This document shows positions 1 through 12,200 of a stretch of 64,000 bases of DNA, in pieces; position 1 is the stretch's first letter; every line of letters begins with the position of its first letter. The notes beneath the pieces were generated by a model. It made no database searches. It had not been told where the DNA came from and saw only the letters and a program-made list of their open reading frames with translations. The position numbers were made by a program, and so were the translations under genes. Source of the stretch: Protonemura montana (taxonomy: Eukaryota > Arthropoda > Insecta > Plecoptera > Nemouridae); assembly GCA_947568835.1 (NCBI GenBank), contig OX387607.1, positions 6,829,201-6,893,200 on the forward strand, given 5' to 3'.

Positions 1-386
1 CTTGTGACATCTTGGTGCAAGAAATGTGATAGAATCTTCAAGTTTTATTGTTGTTACAGGATGACATGAATAAAAGAGAGGACAAAGAGGTTGCAGTGAT
101 TGTCAAATCTTACACTGTGTATTTAATTTCCTCAAAATTGTGGTTAACACTTCTTGAGAATTCAGGGTAAGGTGCACACGCTGGCCAAGTGCCTTATTTA
201 TCATCACAAAAAGGCAATAGAGAGTTAAAATAGGGTTGGAGTTAGCCGAAATCTTTGGCACTTGTAAGGATGGAAATCTTTGTTGAAGTCGAAGTAGATT
301 CCAATTGAATGACCAGGGGCCAGACAGAAGTAAAGACGAACATTACACACAAGGCATGGTCGGTACATTCCTCTCTGTCTCTGCAG

Positions 387-641
387 ATGGCGCGACTTAT
401 TCTTATTGCGGTCCTCGTCCTGAGCGCCGCACTTTTCGTCCTGGCTGCTCCTGGGCCTGACGCATGGTTCGACCTCTTCGGCATCAACTTCAACCAGAGG
501 CCACGACCTCAGCACTCTTCTGGGGGCAGAGCAATCGGCGGCAAAGAGAGATACAAGCAGATCTGTCGCACGATCAATGCGGATAACTATGCTTTCCCAG
601 GCAGGATACCTTATCCGTCTGCGCCAGTTTGTCCGTACTGA
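387..641 (+). CDS. Small secreted peptide, terminal coding exon (84 aa)
   Basis: The exon opens directly after a strong acceptor (pyrimidine-rich tract ending CTGCAG at 381-386), so the ATG at 387 is the likely start and a non-coding 5' exon should lie upstream, perhaps outside the window. The product begins MARLILIAVLVLSAALFVLA, a clear signal peptide with cleavage expected near LAA-APG. The mature part is about 60 residues, rich in Pro, Gly and Arg, with only two cysteines: one in KQICRT and one in the C-terminal VCPY, which could form a single loop. It ends ...YPSAPVCPY and stops at 639-641. The open frame extends upstream to 309, but that stretch is probably intron. I do not recognise the family. 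A peptide hormone, an antimicrobial peptide or a cuticle/saliva peptide are all possible. Candidate AATAAA signals occur near 1228 and 1415. Confidence 0.6.
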   Translation: MARLILIAVLVLSAALFVLAAPGPDAWFDLFGINFNQRPRPQHSSGGRAIGGKERYKQICRTINADNYAFPGRIPYPSAPVCPY

Positions 642-2240
642 CGACGTTGGGGCTAGCTTTACCATAGAGTCTGTACCTAATTATGTATAAATAATGAAAC
701 AACCAGTTTGCCATTAAGCTGGCGTGAAACTAAATAGGGATAGTCTGATTCCGATTGATACAAAAGGTTTAGAAATTGTCAAAACTTTGTCAAAATGCAT
801 TTAATTTTTGTATGACTTTTTTCAAACTGTTCTATACCATGTAAGGAATCACTGGAATTATGACCCTGTAAATAAGAGATGATAATATCTGTTGGAACTT
901 ACTACTAAGGTGGCCTTACCTTAGTTTAGAGCCTAGAAGGTGATTAAAAGTTTGGTTCTTCTAAGTTAACAGTTTTTGGTGATAGAGGAAAATTGACTGG
1001 TGTTGGGACATTTGGTCCCTTGGTGGATTAAAGTTATTCATCGAGTGTTTTGGAGGGTGCCATGCCAATCATTTGTTGATAAAAAATGCCAAAATTAACC
1101 ATTATACTTCCTTAATGTAAGGATATTCTGTTGATGTATTATTCCATTAATAAGTACATAATAATAGGCACACATTTAATTTATTTGTCCAGATTTACTA
1201 AAATATTAGACGCATCATAGAATTAACAATAAAGCGTAGAAGACCAGACAAATGGTTTACCAATTTGGGTTTTAAAAGAATTCTGTGACAAACTTAGCAT
1301 ATTCTTGCGGATTGTACATGAATGGCAAGATCAAATGCATTGCTAACTCATTATAATTGATAACCATTGTCAGTGAACGTAGCTTGAAAACGTGTCAATA
1401 TACTTATTACTCAATAAAACCGAAATGTGTATTTAATAACAAATCATATAGTAAGGATTTAAGATGGTTGTGAACTCTGATTTAAACTGTGAATGCTTGA
1501 AATGCGCAAAGTATTTTTCCATTGGGAACACTAAAAACCTCCAAAAATGGATCCGTCACTCTCATCAAATGCTCTCAAAAAGAACATGTTCAAGTAGCTC
1601 AATTGGTTGAACCACCTACCTATATGTTCTCACCGAGGGCCAGCCCACGATGCAGGTCTAACCTCGGAGCTTGATGATGCTCAGCTAATCATAGGGGTTA
1701 AGTTGTCTTGATAACAGCTTCACATCCACATTTATGGGAGGCTTAAACTCTGTCTTGTGGATCAGGCCAGTATTTTACTGGTTGGTAGCCTGTGTCCTTA
1801 CCTGTGTCCTTAAACAAATTAGAACCAATGCTAGGGGATTTTTAGGTACATTAGTTATTTGAGCTATTTTATGTTAGGGCATACTGGAGCATTTGATCAT
1901 GTCAGAAAAAAATATTAATGATGAACTTTGGAGGAATAGTATAGTGGTTTGGAGCCAGTGGTCGGTAATAGTGAATCTCTCTCCCACCAGTTTGTTGTAT
2001 GGAGGGCCTAACCAAAGAATTACTAACATACAAGAACCTGAGGTCACTTACTTAATTTCTTCAAAGTAGGTAGTATTTGTTTTTTAATTTAAATGCGAAT
2101 TCGAGTAACTGCCATTTCGAAGTCTTTTACATTTCAGTAATTTCTTATGCTCATGACGCAGGGGTTACTTGTCATGATGATTTGTGACGTCAAGTTTTTA
2201 TGGTTACTAATAATCTAAGAATATTTTAGCAATGAATATA
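642..2240. other. 3' flank and intergenic DNA with a tRNA-like fragment
   Basis: No convincing gene is visible. Positions about 1597-1680 carry a fragment (AAGTAGCTCAATTGGTTGA) matching the 5' half of the tRNA-like unit that is tandemly repeated at 17.7 and 19.0 kb, so it is probably a degraded tRNA-derived SINE. The rest is AT-rich. Confidence 0.4.
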
Positions 2241-2245
2241 TTTTT

Positions 2246-2251
2246 TTTATT
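2246..2251 (-). terminator. Possible polyadenylation signal of PIK3R4
   Basis: An AATAAA hexamer on the minus strand lies about 1.0 kb past the PIK3R4 stop codon. It is the clearest canonical signal I see downstream, but the 3' UTR end is not otherwise shown. Confidence 0.25.
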
Positions 2252-3263
2252 GAAATAGTATAGGTATATTGATATATTATGAATTATTTTAATACAAGAG
2301 ATTGTACAACATTGACTTCACAGAGTAATTTACATGGTTTATACATAACTAAAATATCTAATTTAAGAACATCTTATAACAAAAACCGTCTGAAAAGACT
2401 GACTGAAACCACTAACCAACAGGAAAGCCTGCTCTTCTGTTATGGTACTCAGGATCAAAAACGGCAATTAGGTAGCGGTAACAAACTTACAATAGCAAAT
2501 TTGCAGTAACATTACAGAATATTATCACAACGTCAATCACTTTCATTTAGTTTCCCTCGCTTCCCTCGAGAGAATGTTTCACAAGCCTATGCCAATAGAG
2601 GCTATGAACTACAGAGTCCTAATTTCAATGACTACGGAACTCCTGCATTTTGGGTCTAGACCCCCCCCCCCACACTTCCTGTCGACAATCCGCACTTGAA
2701 CTATCTAACACATCCAACACAATCCAACTATGTTTACATTTTTAACGACTGTGGTAAAATATCTTAAAAAACATTCTTTATAAACAGCGGCGATTCAAGA
2801 AGTAGTTTGTAAATCAAGCAGACATGAATCAAACTGTAGGACTCTATCGAAAGTACTCTCACAGAGAATACAAAAATGGCGACATAATTTTGGGAGTTTG
2901 CTATCCCTCAAAAAAATTAGCATATAATTCTCCAATTAACAGGTATGACCATACCTTTGACCATAGCAAAGGTAAAAAATGGCTTCAATAGCAAAAACAT
3001 TTTACTGGACCCTAGCATAGTAATTAACAAACTTGATCTGAAGATGAACTTATCAGTTCCAATACATAAAATCCATTTTGTTGGCTGAGTCACAAAATCT
3101 TTTCTTCAATTGTTTAGAACAATTGCAAAATCAGAGACACCCCATGTAAACTTGACATGTTTTAAAGGTACATTGTAAAAATAAGTCAGGTTTACATATC
3201 GTATCGATAAATAAATATCCCAAGCTCTTGTGAATTCTAACACATGTCCTATCAATCACGGAC

Positions 3264-6200
3264 TCATTTCCACACCTTAATGACACCGTCACGTGACCCA
3301 GTAAGCAGGAAACACTGCGTCGCTTGGCACATCGTGATGTCACTGACCCAGTCGTGGTGGCCGGGCTGCGGCTGGTCTGGTCCGGCACGGGGGCTTTCCT
3401 CTCCCGTTCCCCGTTGCGGTGTTCCCCTTGGCTTCATTGGGACTTCTTGAACGACGTTGGTGCCGTCGATAAGGCGGGACCTGCGGAACAATGGTCCGAC
3501 CCATGAGTTTAGTGACTGGATACAGAAAATGCACAAATCTTGAGGTGATCCCTTATCCTGCCCTGCAAAGCTGGAATCTGTGTACCCGGATAGCTCAATT
3601 GGTAGTACACCTGACTGGCAATTGTGAAGTTCCGAGTTTGTATCCCTGTTCAGTCGCACATTTTTTCATTCTAGTTCCGTTTCCAAAACATGACGTTTGG
3701 CTATCAACAAGTAGTTGAGACAACCTGGCAGCCTCTCTATTCTGTGATCTTATATTACCGTGGGTAATATACCAACGGTATGGCTCTGGGGTACTTCAAA
3801 CCAGTTATGCCAGACTTAATCACAATTAGACAAGACAATTACTCCTACCTAGTCGCGCAAGAATTTAAGTCGACTACTACATGTTCGATTTGTTCTGTTT
3901 CTCAGTTGTGATCTGCCACTTACCACAAAATCCATGGTTAAAAACAACACTATGTGCCATTTCACTAAATCACAAGGTGCAGGAACTAGGAGCAGGATAG
4001 TTTCACGAAACTATCTAGTGGACATTAAACTGTTTCCAAAATTGGCAAACAGTTTTCCAATCGGCCACGAACAAAACTATGGGCACTGATTCAAACTTAC
4101 TTGTAAGCGTTGGAGGTGGGCGTGAGAGAGTCGTTGGCGGCCGGTATAGCCAGGGACGAGTCGTTCGGCGACTCGAGGTCCCAGTGGCGCACGCGCATGT
4201 CTGTGCCGCCTGTGAAGAGGAATGGCGCGCGGTCGACAGTGCCGCCGTACATGGCGCACACACCGTGAGTAGAGCCCTGTGTGAAAAAAACGGGGCAGTC
4301 GTGAAAAAATGTGCCAGGGAAACAAGGTAAAGAAATGATTTATTGAGATTTTTTTATTCGAGATGTTCATCATCACCCAATCAATGCAAAATTACTACAT
4401 ATTTTTCCAAATGAACTTCGTTTCTTGAAATGATAGGGAGCATTTTTCTGTATTCAAGTGGCCGGTGGGTTTCATCTCTCGTCAGGAATAGTTGCTATAG
4501 CACTTTTAGAAGGGTAAAGAATTTGTACCTGGAAAATTGATAAACGTACTCAAAGCAAAGCAGTCGACAGCCAGGTCAAGAAAATGAACGAGTTCAACCG
4601 TAGAAATTGTATCTTACTTGAGCCAATGTCCTTCAGAAAAAAAGTAAATACAGCTCTCTAAGCTATTCAAACACAAATTCTACCATTTGATCCATCAAAA
4701 CCATTTTATTGCAATGCACCTTGTGAGATGAATTTGGGTCATGCCCCGTTATGTCACAGTTTACAACTGAGCTTTTACCGGTATAGTAGAGAGTGGCGGT
4801 GCCGTGCTGCCCCAGAGTACGACCTGGCGGAACTGCGTCTCCAGATTCCACATGGAGACCTCGTTGTTGCCGGAGACGGCAGAGATCACCCACGAGTGCT
4901 CAGTGGGGTGGCGTATCACCTAAACAGAAAGGTGGCATTTGTGAACGGCATACGCAATTGTAAGTAAAAGGATATTGAACCAATAAAAGTAATATATGCA
5001 TGTCTTCACTAATACAGTCTGGATATTTACAATTACCACATTTGGATTTGTGGTATAATGTCAAAACAATTGTCCGAAATTTTGTCAAAAATCGGAGCAG
5101 ATCTAAGAGAAGAGGCAATTGCTGTCGTACCATACTTCATGGTGCGAAAGCATTATATTCAATAAACAGGGGAGGGTGGAGGCAAAATAATGCCGCTTTG
5201 GCAAAGGAAGACAAATGGATAAGAGGAAAGTTGGAAAACAGAATAAGAATGGCAAGCCAGACAAGCTATTTTGACACACATTTTAGCAGCCATATTGTAT
5301 TTGTATAAATTAGCAGCAAGATCAAGGACATATTTGCAAATAAACATGTTGATACGTTGGTTAACCAGACAGATTGAGTCTTACTTTTCGTATCTGCGCG
5401 TTGGTTGGGTGCAAGATGGTGGAGATGGGCAGACGGAAGCGCAGGTCCCAGCAAACGTGGACCCCGCTGCTTGTTCCGAGAGTGAGCCAGCTTTGCCGCG
5501 AGTCGATGCAGAACGACGTGATCAGACCTGCAACCACCCGGAGTTATTACCCAGTGTTATCGTGCTTCATACTGGTTGGTGATACTTTTTATTTAAACAA
5601 AAAGTTCCAAGCCCAGGATGATGAAAATCAACCCCTGGATTGGTTAAATAAAGAGTTAAAGTATTCCAATGCATTATGATGAGTTTCTTTACAAAAAAAT
5701 AACCAATAATACAAGAGACAATCTTGAATTATTTGAAAAACAAACATTGAGCATATTTTTATTCCCTGGTAGTTCGACATTTTTGAAAGATTTTTTTTAC
5801 AAATGATGAGATGATTATTGAAGCCAAATAATTTGTTGGCTTTCTCCTCTGGACTGAACATTTTTTGGGTTGAGCATTTTATGGAGACCAGAATGGCACT
5901 ATACAAGATATAAAGAAGTATCAATTCCAAATTAGACCAGGTTATTAAGAAGGTAGTAGTTTTCTTCTTCACCAGCTGCAAATCAAATAAGAGAAGATAG
6001 AAATGTTACCATTGCACACTTTCAACACCCATTTATTACAAAACAAGTTTTTGAAGTTGGACAACTTGGCACCCAACATTGCAAAATATATATCCCTAAA
6101 GCACTCACCCTGCTTAAGATTATTGTCCAGCTTCCAGGCATAGCCCGGCGAGCGCAGGTCCCAGCCAACAAGCGAGCCGTACATGGTGGCGTAGACCAGC

Positions 6201-9200
6201 ACAGATTGCGAGCCTGAGTCCAGGTAGTTTATATCCACGGCACAGCCCTCTTCCTGTAGGTTCAGCTGCCGGCTGTCCAGCACTGCCATCTTGTTGCTGT
6301 TAGCTTCCACTCTGGAAGCAAGCAGAAAGCATGGTTTAGAGTTATTTTTTCAATTGAGCTTTGGTTTTGTGCTAACTTATTTATCTACTAAAAATTTACA
6401 AAAACATTGTCTGGTTCATGAATTTAAGTTTGAGAAAGAGTTACTAAGGTATTTCAATGCTAGTTAGACTAAATTTTGTGGATAGCTTGCTGTTATATAA
6501 TGGAAATGTCCTAATAAATGTTTTTATTTTTAGCATTTCTTAAGCCATTAATTTCGTAGGTTTAGCGGTGTTCAATGAGTAATGACACACTGTTTTGACA
6601 ACCGGGCCTGTGGCACTGGTTATATGGAGTCGGTGAACGAGAGATAATTATGAGATTAATGATAAACCTAACCTAAAAAGAAGGTGGAAAAATCTGGTGT
6701 CAGTATAGCCTGCTCCTGTTGAAGGGCACCAAGGGAAACACCGGGTAAATGTCCCTTCCGAAGGAGGGTACCAACTACCACAAGATCACTCCACAAATAC
6801 ATGATGTTGAGGCTACTGGCATAACTGTAGTCTGTACTACTTTAAATACCTCCAAACTCTCTCTTACCTCCAAACTCTCTCTTACATTCCCAAACCAAAG
6901 AAGTCGTGAATAGATGGTCATCCATCCAATACCTAACCCAGCCAGTGTTACTTAGCTCCAATGATCTAACGAGATACGGTCCAACACGCCAAACCGTTCG
7001 GTCATACAAGTAACCGATTCCAAATGAAAATTTGTCACCTAGCTGAGATAGAAACACAAATCCCACCTAAGCACAAAGATGGATCCGTTCTGCGATGCAG
7101 ACGCCAGAGACTGGTTACTGTCGCACACAGTTAGCCCGACCAGTGACCCGCCCTGCCGGTTGTACATTTGCCGCGAGCGGTTTGCGATGTTGCGTCCCTC
7201 CATCTTGCCGCAGTCCCACACGCGAATGCAGCCGTCCGCTGAGCAGCTGGCAAACAGGCTTGTCTCCGGGATTGCAGTTAACCTGGCCACAGGACAGTGC
7301 AGACGTTGGGGTGAAATTTCCACACGTCGTTTTAATCGTCTTAACCCTCATGCATACATGAATGTGGTAATTCATTGAAACGAAATGGGCAAGCCAGGAA
7401 TCAAGGATATTGATTATAAAAATTCTCTGCGCTGAAATCACACTTGCGTAAGGCGGTTCTCTGGAAAAATGTAGCACAAGACATTTGAGTCTAAATATTT
7501 CAAGGCAACTATAGATGCTAGAGGAAATATTTTGAGGAACAGTATTAGCCCCTAGTCAATGATACCTCTTCTTAAAATACATCTAAACTATATTTTTAAT
7601 GGCAGATTAGTAAGAGTAAAAGTAAATATCACAAGGTCAAGGGATGCTAGTCGTCAGGTAAGCCTGCCTTCTTCATAGAGATCAAGCATTCGGTAATCAG
7701 TAGCTGATTTAACTCTGAAATTGGTCCCTGAGACTGACCTGTTGATAGCGGCCTTGTGCTCGTGGAGATGCGCGACGAGTACGCCCCTGAGCCGCCAGCC
7801 GGGGGGCGGCAGAGGCGGTTCCCACGCAGCTTGCTCTGCCCACTCTCGACCCTGTGCGGCCAAGCTGTGCAGCTCCTGTTTGCGCTGGGCCAGCTGGCGA
7901 AGCTCCAAACAGCATGGCGCACATCGGTCTGCAATTATAAAGCAACGGTCAGCGGCATGATTGTGTGTCTAGCCACTCATTTTACCAGTTTCTGTTGTGG
8001 AGATTTTTGGTAAGCCAATAGCAGTTTAGATGGAGTGCTTTTTTTGTGTTTCTGCTAGTGCTAGAACTGGATTAGGAGTGGTATAAAGTTTTAAACAACA
8101 TCACCTAATAACAAAATGTAATTGGATAATTAGCTTACAATATCTTTGTTTAGACTTTTGAGAGAATAGCATAATTGGAGAACTACATATGTATGGTGCC
8201 AAAAGGCTGTATAAGTTCAGTGGAGAAAAATTTTAATACTCTATCTCGTTCCCAGTTACAAAAAACTATAGACATGAACATTTTATTAAAATTGATTAGT
8301 AAAATTCCGAGAATTATGGGCCGGCAACCCCTGGCAAATAATTCATGTAAAAATAATAAGAAATATTGAGTGCAAGTAGACAAATGTTAAGTGAATGAGT
8401 TACTCACACTGAATGTACGACCGCTCGTGCATGCTATGGTCGACCTCCATGCTGCGTTGCGGCGACAGATTCAAGTCTACCGAGTTACTACCCTCTGCCG
8501 GGGACCTGAGACAGAAACAATTCCCCATTGAGCAACTAGCATGGTTGAAAAAGAATCAATAAATACAACGTTAACAAAGCAATGGGCGACTCACTCATAT
8601 GCCAAGTAACGTGGTTGGAGAGTTAAGGTAGGAAAGGTAAGGTGAGCAGTCCAACTTACACGGTCCCGTCCGATATCATCTGCGTCGGGCTGTTAAGGTC
8701 AAGAACGCTAAACTTTTGCTGCCAGTCTTCGTTTGATGTGCCTGCGTCGGACTCCCCTAGCTTATGACGCTGCGATTTCCTAGAAAAAAGTAACAAGTTT
8801 GAGTTCATAAATTACTTACAATTGTTTTCTATTGTTGCTATCTTGAAAGCTGTGCACCCCATAAGCTTTGAAGTCTCAAGGAGCTGGAAATAAATGAGCA
8901 GACCACAATGTGTTTGTGGCAGAGTATTTAGTTCATGTTCAAATGGAATATTCTTTGATAAGATACAGATCGCAGCAGGCTCCTATTCTTGGAATTAAAA
9001 TTCTCGTAGACTTGAGATATTAATTACATAGCATACCTTGAATATGATTGGTGAGATCCAGAATCCAGCTTCATGTCCAAGGGATTCAGTGGCAATGAGT
9101 GACATTTTGTAGGATTTTTCAGCGTGCTAAGATCAATCTAAAACAAACAAATCATGTAGTTTTTAAGGCTGTCACATAAAGCAATTACGTGGCTTCAAAT

Positions 9201-12200
9201 TTAGAATATTTCGTGAGGTGAGCAATACATTTTGCTGTATAAATTTAGGGCCGGACACATTTCAGTAAAAATGAAGACTGTCAGATTGCATCGCCTTTTT
9301 GCTTCTCACGACAACCCATCTAGGCAAACAGCTATCTGTGACGACTTTGTAGGTTACCTTGCCCGTAGGAGGCTTCTGCTTGCTTTCTCGATACTTGTGT
9401 GTCTTGAGCAAATGCCAGTGCATGGACAGGAGCTGGTCCTCCACCTCATCGGTCATGCCTTCGGAAACAAGTCGTCGGAATAGCTGCAAAGTCAAGGAAT
9501 TGTTGTATCACACTGTGCACAATAGAAGCAAATGTACTACAACTAGTCCAATGGATTCTTAGCAAACAATTTAAAAAATGTATGTATTGTAAAATCATAC
9601 AAGAAGTGTCCATCAAAGCTCTTCCTTTGGTAACAAACCGCTCTAGCAGTTTCTATTTTATAAATCTCAGTGATTGGATTGGTAAAGCCAACTGGAATGA
9701 AGATCTTTGACTTTCCATAAATACTAGTGAGTATGTGAGGCAAGATTAACAGTGTAAACTGGAAACGCATACCTGGGTATCGACCATGTAACTTTTTCAT
9801 TAAAGATCTAGAAAGTTATCTCATTAAATAACGTTTATAAACCCTGGGATTTACCAAAATAAAGTTCATGATCTATAACAAAAAAGTCACAGGATCCCTA
9901 CCCTGGTAACCTTTGCATACCAAACTGTGAATTTTTAGATACCAGTAGAACATTTTCATTAAAACTTATCACCAAAATTATCATCGTCAAAGTAGAGTTC
10001 TTAATGTTGGATGAGTTTCGGAACTCACTTCAAGAAAAAATATATTTTTGAACATTCCTCACGTTTTTGAGAGCGTGCGGAGGCTCGACATATTGTGGCA
10101 TGTGACCGGCGCGGACGAGTCCCCTCGCTTTCCGTCGCCCTTCGAGCGTCTCGATGAGCACTCCGATGTCGGGGCACCGGATCACGCTGTCCAGCACTAC
10201 CCTCGGGATCGGAGCCACCAGCGCGTTCAGCAGAATCACCTGAAAAGTGGACCCATACATGTCATCTGTTGACACGCTATACGACCGTTGATCAGTTTTG
10301 CACACTGAGATCAAAGTAATTAAAATCAGGTTAGGTATTACCTCAATATAGAGATTGAAAAGACCTTTGGTGAGTTAGCTAAATATTTAAATGATGTACC
10401 TTTTGATTAATTTTTTAGTTTTACATTTCACAACGTTTTAGTTTCTGATTTAAAACATCTGTATTCCAAGCTAGATGAGTACCTTGAAAAATGCTCAGTT
10501 GTGACTTGTTATCCATAAATTGTAACATATTAAACACTATTTAATTACTAGTGACCAGTCACTAGTGATGATCGGTGTATTCAATGGAACTGCTGGGCTG
10601 TTAAGTCCCAAATTAATAAAATCTTTTGACATAGATTTTCAGGGTGTCGTCAGACTATGTGTTAGAAAGAAACACACTAACTCGAAATATTAAGTAAACA
10701 TCAATCTATTTTATAGTAAAACAGTGTACTTGTCGTGCAAAGTGGCTCACCTCCTTGTCGGCCTGTATGACAGGGTGCTTCAAGTATGGCTTCATCACGA
10801 CCAGGACCTTGCATTGCACGTCAACTAGGTTCAGTACGCGTGACATTGCACACATAAAACCCACCGTCGCCTGGAACAAAAGCACGACCGTGGAATATTC
10901 GTTTGCCTATAGACATAAACTACTCAAGTTTTGATCATTTCAGAGCCAGAAACACCGTGTCCGATTCTCTGATGGCAATCGAAAGAAGGGCAGGCGTGCT
11001 TGCTTAGATAGTGTGTAATAAATAGTTCGGTAGTAAAGCTTTGTTTGGCAATATCAGAATTTGGTTAATATCAGAAAAAGCCTAAAACGTAATTTCCTAT
11101 CTAGGAACACTGCAGAAACTAAAATACTCTTGTCAATACCGTATTATTGCAATGAGAAACTTTGCAACAGAATTCTGGTTGTTACCTGCCGAATCCAGAG
11201 GTTAGGATGCGCAAGGAAGCAAGCAGTCTCAGAGAGCAGTTCGTAGAGAGCAGCTTTATTGAGCAGGCCGAGCTCTGTGAGCGATGTCATGGCGTTGATG
11301 GCTTTTGTGACAACAAACTCTTCCCAGTCGCTCAGGCCCTGCACAATAAAGACATTACACTTTTCGACTAAAAAGGGAGGAAGAATGGTCACACATGACC
11401 AGTTCTATTCAGGAGATTGGTTGGAGGGATGAACTTAATAACAGCTTTATTTGCCTAGCTTATTAAATAGCACAAGTTAGGCAGTTAGAAAGTGTTCAAC
11501 TTTAATCATGGAAATTAAAAAAGCTTGCCTGCTGTAAGAGAGGAATCAGTATTGACGAGCAGTAACACCCGACGTATGCTGCGACACCGATGATGCAGTC
11601 GAAGAAAGACCCGCGTAGTTCTTTGTCTTCTTTGTCGTTTAGGAATGTGATTATGTGGGACAGCAGGACATCGTTTGCTGGGAGGAAAGAAGTATTCATT
11701 CAAGTACTATGATTCTCCAAATATGTAGCCAAACAGTGGATGTTAAAGTAATCGTTAAAAGACACCGTAATCTCATTCTGATTACTGATTGAAATTTGGA
11801 ACTCAGTACTGACACGAGGGTGCTGCACTTTCTGCATAGTTGAAGCTATTGTCAAAACCATGCGGCAACACATGCTCAATGTACTTGTCCCAAGCAAAAA
11901 ATAAATATTATAAACAAAACAATATAATACAATACAGTACCAACTTTGAACGACAATTGTTTTAAACCGAAACTACAATAAATTGCCTCGAGACTCAATA
12001 ATAATACCACTCTCGTTCTCACCTTTCTGTTTTCCGAAGAAGACACACAGCCTAGTGATCCCGTTCTCCATGAGCGTCTGTTTGACAAGACTGCTCGAGT
12101 CGGTCAACATGGTGGCGACGGTCGTACAGACCATGTCGTGAAGCGTGCGAAGCTCCAGCTCATAGTTGGGCCGCACGCCGTCGTGCTGGACGCTTTGACA

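Noticed and set aside
225..665. 146-codon minus-strand frame over the secreted peptide exon
   Set aside because: Shadow frame opposite the signal-peptide gene, which has a clear acceptor and signal sequence.
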